Source of the DNA: Meconema thalassinum
Taxonomy: Eukaryota > Arthropoda > Insecta > Orthoptera > Tettigoniidae
Assembly: GCA_946902985.2 (NCBI GenBank)
Contig: OX336392.1
Coordinates: 21,054,716 to 21,118,715 of the forward strand
DNA: 64,000 nucleotides
Direction of reading: 5' to 3'
Below the pieces are notes generated by a model that worked only from the letters and a program-made list of their open reading frames with translations, did no database searches and had not been told where the DNA came from. The translations under genes and the position numbers were made by a program. The stretch's first letter is position 1; each line of letters starts with the position of its first letter. Positions 10,995-21,473 of the stretch are shown here, in pieces.

Positions 10995-11504
10995 ATGCAT
11001 ATGAACGATATGTATGTAGAAAATTTTGTTCAGTACAAAGCAGGAAGTATCGTTCGCCAAGTGTCTAAAAGATTAACTTGTATTGAATGCCTAGAAGTGC
11101 TTTTATCGGGTCAAGATGTTCAGAAAGAAGGACTGCTTAAAGAGAAAGACGTGAAAGATGGCCTTTTGAATCCATCAAATGATGTAGTGAAATTATGTAA
11201 AACAGCTGAGATTGTCATCAGGAATAATGACAGTATGTTGCGAAAGAACACGAAGAATCTCATGCTGAAGTTGCAGACAGATGTCTGTGCTATGCTGCCG
11301 GGTTATCTGTTTCAGAAATCTGACCATCTATTTACAGCTACTGAACCTGTGGAAAAGTCTCACTATGCTTCACTCATCGAGCGAATTGTGAAACAGTATT
11401 ATAAATGCAGGCTTCACCACTTCTGCAGAAATACAGCTCAACGTGAGAGAGGTCAACAGGTGCGTCAGTTGTACACAAACATTATTATTTTTAAAGGACA
11501 ATGA
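10995..11504 (+). pseudogene. C-terminal part of P-like transposase
   Basis: The 169-codon frame reads VQYKAGSIVRQVSKRLTC followed by a Cys-x2-Cys, then KDVKDGLLNPSNDVVKLC. This is the pattern seen near the end of THAP/P-type transposases (Y-hydrophobic-GY..+KL, C..C, GGL..PS.DVV..C). It ends with a short Arg/Gln-rich tail. The ATG at 10995 is probably not a true start, because the adjacent upstream sequence is the inserted LINE repeat. It is the only transposase body left in the 9543-11757 element. Confidence 0.72.
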
Positions 11505-11765
11505 AATCATGCAATGTACTGTGCATAAGCAACGTAGCATATTGTCTTGTAACATGATTGTGTTACTTTTCGTTCGATGTACACATTAAATTGTCAGGTC
11601 TTGTGTAGGCCTAATCTTATATTACGCCTCGTTAGTCACGCCTCTCCCTCCCTGACTCCCACCCTCTTGACAGGATATATCATGGCGGCTGCCAGTTCAA
11701 CCTGCTTCCAAAATGGCGGCGCCATTTCCACTCTATATACCTTTCTCTAGCTCGTTGCTTTAAAC

Positions 11766-12669
11766 AGCAATAGCATCGCTTGGTATCTTTTCTTTACACA
11801 CGCGTACATAGCCTACACAAGACCAACTACAATCCTCAGACCTTAATGTAGAAAAAACATGGCGGCGATGGTTGCCCAACCAACAGCTAAGATCATGTCA
11901 TCGGGCTTGTCACAGTTCGTGTATATTATTATTTTTACTCACCTAAGACCATAAAATGTATCACAAGACGAGACTAGGTTCCGAAGAAATATGCATCAAT
12001 AATTTAGACTTAGCCTACCTGAATTCATTTATCTACATAGTGCTGGCCTCGAATTATAGGTTTCTTCGTCTTCACCCAAGGGGCAGCGACAATAGTCTCA
12101 CTGTCTCTGTGGTTGAATAAGAAGCTTTTTTGGCGACTTATCACGATTTGTATTTAAGTTCAGTAATTATACAATAATGTTATTAGCAAAAAATCAAACA
12201 GATTCTGAAGTAGGAGAGAAGAAAGTACGGTACCCGGTTACTGAAGTGCTGTCCCAGCACATGCAGAGTATTTGTGTACAAAATCGGAATGAGAATAGTT
12301 GCCTGATATCATCGAACCAACGCCATAGAGATACAATTCAATTAAGACCGCTCGTGGAATTGCCTAAAATCTCGGGTAAAATATCACACCGAATTAGTTA
12401 TTGAAATATGAAAAGAAGTCGTCGTGTGGATATCAGAACATAATTATGGAGAATACTACACACAAGGGACACGATAATATGTTAGCATCTAACCTATTAA
12501 ACATTCGCTGTTACCGTTTGGAATAGTTTTACGCTGGAAATAGTTGATTTAGTAAAGTACTATAGGTTGGAAAGCACCATCTCCCTCCTACGGAATTATC
12601 GCGGCACACCATCTCGCAATATAAGTACATAATTGGCAAGGTACTCACAACACTTTATTACACACATCA
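11766..12669. other. non-coding stretch, inverted repeat at its left
   Basis: No credible gene. An apparent 75-codon frame at 12177 has no recognisable motif. The left edge carries one arm (11819-11847) of an inverted repeat whose partner is at 16101-16129. Confidence 0.5.
11819..11847 (+). repeat. left arm of a distant inverted repeat
   Basis: AAGACCAACTACAATCCTCA and the nine bases that follow match, inverted, 16101-16129 with one mismatch in 29. Possible terminal repeats of a 4.3-kb composite element. Confidence 0.6.
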
Positions 12670-14200
12670 TAATAAACAAGTAGTTCCGTGAAGAACTATA
12701 CAGCCTATTTTCATATATCCTGCTCATGTTAATTGCCTCTATCAGCATACAAAATTTCAGTTTAATTGCGGTAACAGATTTTTAGATAATGAGAACCGTC
12801 TAAATATTTCAGATGGTCGCCAGGTTGGATTTTTATTTTTGTACTATTACATTAAGATTATTGTGTACGTGTGGTATTCAAACTTCAATCGCATGATTAG
12901 AACACAAGAAGTAAAAACGAGATTTTAAAATTACGCACAGCAGCCATCTTGTGATTATGCAAACAATTGAAATAAATTAGATGCCAGTGGAACAACATTT
13001 GTATAAGCATTTAACGTGTAACGTTTCAAGGCACTCGGATAGTTAATTCGCGAGAAACGTCCATTTAAATATTTATACATCGCGTCGCCGCCATGTTGGA
13101 TTTGTGCTCACCAGGTTACTGAAAGTCCTATAGGTGAACATATGTTCATAGTCTCTATGAACATAAAGAAATTCAGTTTGGTTGCTGTAAAAGATTCTTA
13201 GATATTGAGAACCGTCTAAATATTTCGGAAGCTCGCCTTTTAGGATTGTTATATGTATAGGCCATAGAGTTATGAACCATTCAAGGACAATTATTGCCTA
13301 GGTTCATTATTCAAACTTTCACTTCGATCGCATGATTACGACACAAGAAATAAAAACGTAATTTTAAAATTTCGCACAGCCGCCATCTTGAGGTAATGTA
13401 AACAATTGAATTAAATTAGATGGCAGTGCATTACAATCTGCAAAATAATTTACTGCACCACATTTCACTGCGCTCAGAGAGTTAAATCACGAGAAAAGTC
13501 TATTAAAATATTTCAAATTCGCTTGGTCACCATGTTCGTTTTCTACTTTACAGGTTTATGAAATATACATAGGTAAACTTGTATCAGTACCCTTTATCAC
13601 CGTACGAAATTGCAGGGTGATATCTGTAATAGTTTCGGAGATATAGAATGTCAGTGAAATATTTCGCACAGCCGCCATTTTGAGGTATGTAAACAATTGA
13701 ACTAAATTAGACTCCAGTGCATTATAATGTGTATAAACATTTGCTGTACCAAGTTTTATTCCGTTTGGATAGTTAAATCGCGAGAAAAGTCTATTTAAAA
13801 GTCTCAACTTCGCTTGACCGCCATGTTGGTTTTGTAGTCACCAGATTTTTGAAAGTCTCATAGGTGAACTTCTAGTAGTGCCCTTTATCACCGTGCACAA
13901 TTTCAGGGCGATATCGGTAATAGTTTCGGAGATATTGCATGCTAGTGAAATATTTCGCACAGCCGCCATGTTGGATTGGTGAGACGTAACAAAATTTGAA
14001 GGGCACGGTCGAGGTCGCCGGGAATAGTGCTTTGAACTTACCGAGTTTCATTGAAATCGCTCCAGCCGTTTAGATTTTATTAGGGGACACACACACACCT
14101 CACACACACACACACACACACGCGCGCGCGCACACACACACACGGACAAAAGGTGATCTCATAAGCCTATTTTTTTTTATTGAAAATAGGCTAAAAATAA
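12670..14200 (-). repeat. non-autonomous element with internal tandem units
   Basis: Starts near AAGTAGTTCCGTGAAGAACT (about 12680) and ends after a CA tract and GGTGATCTCATAAGCCTATT (about 14170). Inside, CGCACAGC(C)GCCAT recurs at about 12937, 13371, 13664 and 13956 in units of roughly 434, 293 and 292 bp. Each carries CGAGAAA.GTC.ATT.AAA and a GCCATGTT motif. The same family, other orientation, is at 49690-50964, sharing the GTTCCGTGA end, the CTTATGAGATC end and the TGTGTGTGTCCCCTA segment. No protein is encoded. The superfamily is unknown to me. Confidence 0.6.
14091..14146. repeat. CA/CG dinucleotide microsatellite
   Basis: An (AC)n run with a central (GC)n block, part of the 12670-14200 element. 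The corresponding position of the sister copy (about 49780) is a short (GT)n run. Confidence 0.9.
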
Positions 14201-14521
14201 CTTGCAAGTTGTAAAAATCACAAAAGTATGAATAATGACGGAACACGAGAGTTCACTCTTTGGCACAGGGGGAACATCTTCCTTAACCAATAAAACAGAA
14301 GTTCACTGTATTATTTGGCGTGTATACAAGTCAGTGTAGAACATCTGCCAGACTGGTAATGATTTACGGAGACACATAGCCTATTGCTACGTCAACGGTT
14401 TGGTCTAGCCGTAGATGCTCATTGCGTTTTCCCTTTACGTACTCAAGTTCGACACTACTGACGTGTACTAAGCTATTATTATATTGTCACTAACTAGCAA
14501 ATCATTGCGGTGTATATTCTT
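14201..14521. other. non-coding gap
   Basis: AT-rich sequence before the hAT element. Nothing recognised on either strand. Confidence 0.5.
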
Positions 14522-15775
14522 CAGTGGCGGCCGGTAATAAGGTTGCAGTGTTGCACAACGACCAGATTAATTCATGAAAAACAATTAATACCGCGATAAT
14601 ATTTTTAGTAATAAAAGCTGTATGTTTCCTGTTATATGTATAGAAATTCATAATTCTGTTCTTTAATAATTCAGGAAATCTCATAGTAAGTTACAGTATT
14701 GTGAACTGACTGAGAAAGCGAAGCGCGCCAGCCGTCTAGGAGCGCTCGTCCGCTTGGTCGTTGCCAAGCCCAAGCACCGACCAGATCTCAATAGTGAAGG
14801 GTATGGCAGAGTAAGTCCTATCCCAACATTTAACACGGCTAGTCGTTGCCAGCTCATTGCAACCAGGAAGCCGAGACGCGGCCGGAGACATCCGAGATGC
14901 TCCGTCAACTGCCGATACTATGTTTTGCAATGTTGGGCGTACTTGTGATACTCACCCTCGTATATAACTTACATTGTTTTGTTCTCATGAAGGTTTTCAT
15001 GTAGACTAACTTATATTCCATTTAATCCGATGAAAATGTGATGTCTCTGAACTGCGGCATTCGTTATGAATGAGGTACCGGTACATTCGTTTTACCGCGC
15101 AATTGAATACAGTTTTCTCCGATATCAAGCAGTCCTATCACCTGATGGGCGTTCGCAGGAGGGGGAGGGGGCACAAGGAGGCGCCGTGCCCCCCACCCCT
15201 GAAATTGTTCATTGTCACACCCGTTTATTTCATAAATTGAAGTTACTGATGGTTAACTGATTTACATGTAGGGATAATTCCACAGTTTTATTTAACTTAG
15301 AAATTTTGGATTATTTGAGAATATCTTCAGTTATTTAGAAAATCGGCGAACTGGATTAACATTACCATTTTAATGAACTGCTTGATTTTTATTTTTGTCG
15401 GTAGGCCTACATGGTGATACAACTACTTTTGCCTGTTTAAAATAAATGATTAATGACGATGATTCACAAAGAACTCCTATGGACAAAAACTCTTAACTAA
15501 AAAAATATTCCTCCCATTCATGCCATAAAGATCATGTACCCAACGGTTTAAGAGCAGCCAAATAATGAATATCACGAAGCAAGTAAGAAATGAAACGAAA
15601 ATTGCGCGGGGGTGTACGTCTCAATAACACCTAGTGACGAGGTAATGAAATGATCAACATATTACTCCCCCACCCTTGAAAAAATCCTGCGGGTGCCTAT
15701 GTACCAACTTAACCCCCCCCCCCCCTTAATGAAAATAGCGCAACATCCAGAACAATTATTCATCAGCCGCCACTG
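14522..15775. mobile_element. non-autonomous hAT element
   Basis: Ends are CAGTGGCGGCCG at 14522 and the inverse of CAGTGGCGGCTG at 15764-15775, a classic hAT terminus. Flanking 8-bp repeats are ATATTCTT (14514-14521) and ATATTCTA (15776-15783), 7 of 8 matching. The 1.25-kb interior has C- and G-runs, and frames without transposase motifs (14681-15260). No hAT transposase is encoded. Confidence 0.78.
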
Positions 15776-16177
15776 ATATTCTATTAATGCTTTAGTCTTA
15801 GGTACTTCAACATCCGAAGTAAATGACACAATGCCATCGGTGGACTGGACAATCATCACACAAACGAACCAGTCCATATTAAGCGTGTTATCACATATTT
15901 ACATACGATTGCAGTACATTAACGCGAACTGGACTGTACAGACATACAGAAGACACTAAAAATTACAGATGAGCGACAGTTTATCCCAACTTTCATCAAA
16001 CGAAGCTAATCAAAGCTAAATAGTGTATCCCAGCAACGAATCTAAACAAACAATATGCCGGGGCTTCAGCATACGCCATTTTCACACTTTCGAGACCTGC
16101 ATTAAGGTCTGAGTATTGTAGTTGGTCTTGGCCTACAGTACAGTAGCATTCATTCATATTGTAAAGAGCTTGCCACG
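15776..16177. other. non-coding gap with right inverted-repeat arm
   Basis: No gene seen. Contains the arm at 16101-16129 that pairs with 11819-11847. Confidence 0.5.
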
Positions 16178-16545
16178 GTGGGTGAGTGGTTATAGTGTCG
16201 GACTACCAACCCCAAGATTTCAGGTTCGCCCCTGGCCATGGTAAGTGATTTTTGAAGGCGACAAAAATCACGATACTCATGTCATACGTTGTTGGATGTT
16301 AAAGAACCCATTTGAATTCAGTAGGCCGTGTTCAATGGCAAAATTAATCTCGGGATTTTCCGCCAACACAAAGTTCCTCCATTCTCTACTTGAAAGCGCT
16401 GTAGTGTCAAGGAGTTTAGATATCTAACCTTGACTTTCATAGCGTTCAAAGGAACGACGAAATTCGACATGCAAGCTATCCTCTGGGTGTCAATTAACAA
16501 AGCTTGCACCAGGCACCCGAGGCCATACGATATTATTATTATTAT
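16178..16545 (+). mobile_element. tRNA-derived SINE, family A, copy 1
   Basis: The head looks like a tRNA gene: an A-box-like GAGTGGTTATAGTG and a B-box-like CAGGTTCGCCCCTGG. A conserved body follows with TGTTAAAGAACCC, then a tail ending in (ATT)n. It is nearly identical to 19373-19780. The TTAAAGAACCC block resembles the conserved core of a SINE superfamily, but I cannot name it safely. Confidence 0.75.
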
Positions 16546-16549
16546 ATTG

Positions 16550-17080
16550 TAAACGCTAATGCCTTGTCGATGCAACCACACTCTTCTGTCGTTGGCGGTT
16601 CGTTTCAGTTCCATGTAATTGTCACATCCCATTCTATTCTTGATGTCTTCCAAATACTTCGTTCTGGGCCGTCCTCTTCCTTTCTTTCCCAGTACGGTAT
16701 TTCCCCTTCAAGAATGTTAACGATGAAAGTGTCCAACGATGTCCAATAATATTTTATTTTTCTCTTTCCCATTTCCTTCATTAATCTTCTCTCTTCTTTG
16801 ACTTCCCTTAAGACTTCCAGGTTGATTTTTCTTTCCATCCAGCTCGTTCTTGTCATTTTCCGCCATATCCACATTTCAGCAGCATCAAGTCGATTCTTTT
16901 CCAATTTACCCAGAGTCCAACTTTCACTTCCATGGAGCAGTGTACTCCAAACAAAGGATTTTCTTACATCTATATTGATATGTTTGCTGGATAAAATATT
17001 TTTCTTAGTACAGTGTATCTATTCATAAAGCCTGTGACTTCATCTGTAAGGAGAATATTTGGTGGAACTATTCTCAATGC
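16550..17080 (-). pseudogene. LINE reverse transcriptase C-terminal fragment
   Basis: On the minus strand the part at 16890-17000 reads VRKSFVWSTLLHGSESWTLG. The frame at 16605-16904 follows with RLDAAEMWIWRKMTRTSW and a basic helix. The HGSESWTL block followed by aromatic-rich AAEMW.WR+M is the region just after the polymerase domain in a common insect LINE group. The upstream catalytic YADD part is missing. The fragment abuts the tail of the SINE at 16178. Confidence 0.7.
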
Positions 17081-17499
17081 AAACTTTATGATAATGTTCC
17101 TCGCGTCCTTGGCCTAGACAAAACCTTCAAAGCGAATCCAAACTCATGAAACAAACATTAAGATTTCTCTTGCGGTTTCCCGAGTGTCGGAGAGGAACTG
17201 CTGACTTTAACTTGGAAGTAACGGAAATTGTGTTGCCAAATTACTTCTTATCTTCCGGCGGCCTCTAATTAGATGTCTTCAGAGGAAGCTGGAAACCATC
17301 TCCGCTTGGCGAGCCATCTTACTGCTTGTTCTTCACATAGCTTAAGGAAAACAAATTAAACTATTTTAAAAATAAGTGCATAAAGCTTCTTTAAATTAGG
17401 CTCCGTCACGACTTAACTTCGTCATCTCAAGTAGGCATATTCAAGTCATTATGCATAATACGAAACATTCAAACGATGTAAGGCCACCAAAGTTCTGGG
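17081..17499. other. non-coding gap
   Basis: No motif or repeat recognised in this stretch. Confidence 0.4.
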
Positions 17500-18070
17500 T
17501 TTCTTGTGCAGAAACATGAGAGGTTGTAAACCTAGAGCTTGCATGGCCCGTCCGATATTAACGTACGGCTTACCTGCTTGGCATCCCACTACAGCGGAAA
17601 ACATGATCAAACTGCAGCGTGTATGCGCCGCGCAGAGAGGCTAATAGCTCGTCATTCCCCTTTGTCAAAATTTCCATCTAGAGAGGCAACAGCCAAACAA
17701 ACTGATTTGATTTTTCTTAAAAAATCCCTCACAGGTTCCATTAATATTGACCCCTTTTGCCGACTGTCATTGGCATATCGCTCAGTTCGGAGAGGTCGAG
17801 GTGTAACTCTCGTTCCTCCCTTCGCTCGTAGCAATGCCTACCTGACAGGTTTCTACGGCCGCTCTGCCCGGCTATGGAACACGCTGCCAGGGGATGCCAA
17901 GATCTTGCCTCTTCCGAAATTCAAGCAGTACACAGAAGGGTATATTGTATAAACTTCTGTATGAGTGATTGATTGTCTCGCCGAATGAATGAATGTATGG
18001 AGTGATTGAGGTGATGAAAGTGCGTGCGTGAGCGAGTGAATGAACTATGTTAATGTTCTAAATATGTATA

Positions 18071-18784
18071 AGGTGCGTTCAAAAAGTAACGAGCTGGAGG
18101 CATAATTAAAGAAACCAGTACCGGTATGTTAAAAGTATTGGCCCTGGCTGTTGAGGCACTTGTCCCACTGTGACACGAGGCGGTGAATGGCTGTCTCATA
18201 AAATTCCCTGGGCTGCAATGTGAAGCAGTTCCGCAAATACAGCTGGACGTCGACGTCCGAGATGAATCGTTGGCCCCGCAGAGCCGTTATCAGGGGACCA
18301 AACATGGCGTTATCACAGGGAGAGAGGTCTGGACTGTATGGAGGATGGCCGAGAACCTCCCATTTGAATTTCTACAGGAGTGCCGCGACTGTGTTGGCCG
18401 TATGAGGTCGTGCATTGTTCCGGAGCAGAATGACCCCACGGGTGAGATTGCCTGGTCGTTTTGTTTTGATCGCTTGGCGAAGGGTGGTCAAGGTTTGCGA
18501 GTAACGCCGGGCATTCACTGTTGTCCCGTGCGGCATGAAGTGTATCAGAAGGGGGCCATCTTGGTCAAAGAAGAACGTCAGCATTACTGGCAGCGTTGGA
18601 CGAATGATGCATGCTGCTGCTCGCTTTGTATCATCACGTGACGTGCACGTGTGCCCTCTAACGACGGGCTGTGACCTTCCACGCTCTGGTCAGAACCACA
18701 CCTCGTTACACACGCCACCATTAGCTGATGTCGTCACCGGTTTGCACATTCCAGCCTGCGGCTCGTTACTTTTTGAACGCACCT
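18071..18784 (-). mobile_element. mariner-type element, internally deleted
   Basis: Terminal inverted repeats of about 30 bp (AGGTGCGTTCAAAAAGTAAC outward at both ends) are flanked by TA on each side (18069-18070, 18785-18786). The 714-bp length is well below the usual 1.3 kb, and the N-terminal DNA-binding half of the transposase is missing. It sits inside the 3' untranslated region of the LINE at 17500-19005. Confidence 0.88.
18155..18640 (-). pseudogene. mariner transposase, C-terminal catalytic part
   Basis: Minus strand reads RPTLPVMLTFFFDQDGPLLI, then TVNARRYSQTLTTLRQAIK, then LLRNNARPHTANTVAALL, a stop, then KFKWEVLGHPPYSPDLSPCD and the end QWDKCLNSQGQYF. Family members have HDNARPHTA at the second catalytic Asp; here it reads RNNARPHTA, so the Asp is replaced by Asn. 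The third Asp (SPDLSPCD) is present. With a stop codon and a lost Asp, this copy is inactive. Confidence 0.88.
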
Positions 18785-18920
18785 TATAAATAATGCAAAT
18801 ATCTTTGTAAAACATGTAAATATTGCAAAACCAAATGTAGATGTAAACTGTGCCAGTGAAACTTGTAATATGTGGGGCTTTTCACTTGGCCTTCCATACT
18901 TCCGTTTGGTTTATGGTAAA

Positions 18921-18922
18921 TA

Positions 18923-19001
<79 letters not shown>
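18921..19001 (+). repeat. (AAT)n microsatellite, LINE tail
   Basis: About 26 AAT/ATA units directly after the 3' untranslated sequence of the LINE at 17500; most simply its expanded tail. Confidence 0.9.
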
Positions 19002-19109
19002 TGTGACTTATTAAATGAAAACTTTATTGTAAAAGAATGGAAAGATATAACAGTCTCAATTTATGGACGAACTGGACGAGAAATCACGCATGTGTTAAAC
19101 CTTTAGGCT

Positions 19110-19372
19110 ACTGTTATGCGGGCTCGACGCGACACAGTACGGGTGAGTGGAAATAGTGCGTTATTGACAGTTGATATTTCAAAATGCCGGGGAGAAGCCA
19201 GCACACAACCAGGATGTGACCAACCAGAGACGTTAGGACATGTCCTAGGCCAATGTTCCCTCCATCACAGAGAACGATCATCAATTGCCACTTCCCTGAG
19301 GAAATTGAAATGGTAAGTTTATGAGGAGGTTCACTGCATTTCGGAAAATGGCAGTCACCGTAGGTGGGTGAG
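19110..19372 (+). pseudogene. LINE C-terminal zinc finger/endonuclease fragment, plus copy
   Basis: Reads ISKCRGEASTQPGCDQPETLGHV.GQC, then a basic stretch, then at 19320-19360 the start of the EEVHCISENGSHRR block. This is the same protein as the minus-strand copy at 19855-20480. The C..C...H...C arrangement followed by a PD-(D/E)XK-like domain is usual at the C-terminus of R2-group LINEs. It is cut off by the SINE at 19373. Confidence 0.55.
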
Positions 19373-19728
19373 TGGTTATAGTGTCGGACTACCAACCCCA
19401 AGATTGCAGGTTCGCCACTGGCCATGGTAGGTGATTTTTGAAGGCGACAAAAATCACGATACTCATGTCATACGTTGTTGGCATGTTAAAGAACCCATTT
19501 GAATTCAGTAGGCCGTGTTCAATGGCAAAATTAATCTCGGGATTTTCCGCCAACACAAAGTTCCTCCATTCTCTACTTGAAAGCACTGTAATGTCAAGGA
19601 GTTTACATATCTAACCTCCTTGACTTTCATAGCGTTCAAAGGAACGACGAAATTCGACAAGCAAGCTACCCTCTGGGTGTCAATTAACAAAGCTTGCACC
19701 AGGCACCGAGGCCATACGATATTATTAT

Positions 19729-19770
<42 letters not shown>

Positions 19771-19780
19771 CAGTAGGAGT
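19373..19780 (+). mobile_element. tRNA-derived SINE, family A, copy 2
   Basis: Second copy of the SINE at 16178-16545, with the same A-box-like and B-box-like head and TTAAAGAACCC body. It differs by few bases. The tail is different: (ATT)n then a (TAG)n run of about 45 bp. It interrupts the plus-strand LINE fragment at 19110. Confidence 0.78.
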
Positions 19781-19854
19781 ACGGATAGATGTTATCGTCT
19801 TATTTATACGTTGAAAAGCACATTAAAAACAAATAAATAGATTCCCGTTGACTT

Positions 19855-20480
19855 TTCAAGGAGTGCACGATTTTACCTGTATTATTGAGGCGATTTTGGC
19901 ACAAACCTCCCCTCTCTGGTTTAACAGTTTCGTGGAACGTACCCCGTAGCGTTTTATATATATGATGATTCTGGAATCCAAAGCGCACAGCTGGCATATA
20001 AGATACAGGGTCGTTAGAAAAGGTTGCAGCAATTTCAAAAATTCCTATCTCCCGTTGTAAGTGAGGTTTCTGGAAGAAGGACCCATAAGGCAACACGTGT
20101 AACTTACTTATTGAACGCTCTAGGTATCTTCCACTCAGGTCTGGACGGTAAATAGCCTCTTTCTCCTCGTTGACTCGTATTGCTTGATTAATGTCCACTT
20201 CCATTCGTACCGTGGGGTCCAGGATCAAACCCCTTCCGTTCTTCCTGTCAATGGCAATGATATCTGCTCTACGGTGACTGCCATTTTCCGAAATGCAGTG
20301 AACCTCCTCATAAACATCCCATTTCAATTTCCTCAGGGAAGTGGCTATTAATGATCGTTCTCTGTGATGGTGGGAACATTGGCCTGGACATGTCCTAACG
20401 CCTCTGGTTGGTCATATCCTGGTTGTGTTCTGGCTTCTCCCCGGCATTTTGTTGACAGACTGAAAGTTACAATATCAACT
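19855..20480 (-). pseudogene. LINE C-terminal zinc finger/endonuclease fragment, minus copy
   Basis: The 175-codon frame at 19800-20327 starts MKWDVYEEVHCISENGSHRR, then ADIIAIDRKNGRGLILDPTV and RMEVD. The spacing of Asp-Ile, Asp-Pro-Thr-Val and Glu resembles the restriction-like endonuclease that R2-type LINEs carry after the zinc finger. The zinc-finger part (CRGEARTQPGYDQPEALGHV) is upstream at 20380-20460 in another frame. It lies in inverted orientation to 19110-19372. The clade call is tentative; the shared identity of the two copies is clear. Confidence 0.55.
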
Positions 20481-20629
20481 GTCAATAAAGCAACACTGAA
20501 AAATAGTTTCAAAGCTATCGTTACTTTTATCCGACAAGTTCAACACACACCCAACTACACGGGGTCACCGTCATAACTCAACAACTGTATTTGGTCAGTA
20601 TGTACCTCTCTCTCTCTCTCTCTCTGTGG

Positions 20630-20979
20630 TTAACAGCCGTGAGGCTGGTTGGCAGCAGCTCGCCATTCTTCCCGTCTCTCAGTCTTCCTCTTCAGTTCGC
20701 AGTATGAGCCACAACCCATATCTTGCAGTATTTGACTAATGTACTCCAGTCTGGGTCTTCCTCTACAATTCTTGCCGTCTACTGTTTCCTCGATTATAAG
20801 CTTAATCAGTCCATTGTGTCGCAGTATGTGGCCCACGAGATGATTCCGTCTTCTTTTTAAATATTTAATGAAGCGTCTTCTCTCTCCCACTCTTCTAAAG
20901 TCTTCCTCATTTGTGACCATTTCTTTCCAGCTGATTTTCATAATCCTTCTATAGCACCAGGTTTCAAATGCTAATACTC

Positions 20980-21015
<36 letters not shown>

Positions 21016-21400
21016 TGTCCAAGATTCGCTGCCATATAGCGCATAAGTCTTCAACATTATTTTGTTTCCTTACATCAAGGCTTATGTTCTTTGCAGTAAA
21101 TAGGTTCTTCTTTTTATAGAAAGCGTTCTTGGCTTGGGCAATCCTACTTAAGATCTCTCTGCTGCTTGTTTCATCATTCGTTATTTTACTTCCCAGATAA
21201 TTGAACTCATTCACTTCTTGTATCGTTTCATTTCTTACCTCTATAGCTGTCTGGTTTTCGCCATTTCTACTGCAGACCAACATTTTTGTAATGATTGTAT
21301 TTATTCTCATATTAAATTCTTCCTCCATTAATTTTTCCATTTGCTCAGGATCATTTGTAAGTCTTGTCCGTTTTCTTCAATTAGCGCTATGTAATCATGT
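20630..21400 (-). pseudogene. LINE reverse transcriptase C-terminal fragment with GA expansion
   Basis: Reads VNEFNYLGSKITNDETSS, RIAQAKNAFYKKKNLFTAK, then LYGSESWTIG in a shifted frame, then AFETWCYRRIMKISWKE and a C-terminal GHILRHNG..K..IEETV. This is the post-polymerase region of a common insect LINE type, related to 16550-17080. A (CT)n run at 20978-21011, which is GA on the coding strand, has expanded between WTIG and the AFETW block. It changes the frame and inserts Arg-Glu repeats. Confidence 0.78.
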
Positions 21401-21473
21401 CAACTTTATCTCCATGACAGTCCTATTCAAATTCTTCTCATCCGGGATAAATATCAAGTTTTAACTGGAAATT

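Larger units (their letters stand above)
9543..11757 (+). mobile_element. P-superfamily DNA transposon with THAP exon
   Basis: A 27-bp perfect terminal inverted repeat beginning CAACGAGCTAGAGAAAGGTA lies at 9543-9569 and, inverted, at 11731-11757. It is flanked by a perfect 8-bp direct repeat CTTTAAAC at 9535-9542 and 11758-11765. An 8-bp duplication fits the P superfamily. Inside are a THAP-type first exon (9722-9790) and the C-terminal part of a P-like transposase (10995-11504). The central catalytic region is absent. A LINE-related repeat of about 1 kb fills 9940-10990. An extra internal copy of the right-hand TIR sits at 9911-9934. The element is non-autonomous. Confidence 0.85.
17500..19005 (+). 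mobile_element. LINE 3' end with (AAT)n tail, split by a mariner copy
   Basis: The frame at 17539-17952 contains RRGRGVTLVPPFARSNAYLT and FYGRSARLWNTLPGD, the usual last segment of a LINE ORF2. The 3' untranslated part runs to 18070, is interrupted by a mariner-like element at 18071-18784, and resumes at 18785. It ends TTTATGGTAAATAAATAATA into an (AAT)n tract at 18921-19001. RT catalytic motifs lie outside the fragment, which is 5'-truncated. Confidence 0.75.

Noticed and set aside
14681..14948. Overlapping ORFs on both strands as a possible gene
   Set aside because: They lie within the hAT element bounded at 14522 and 15775, and no domain could be recognised.
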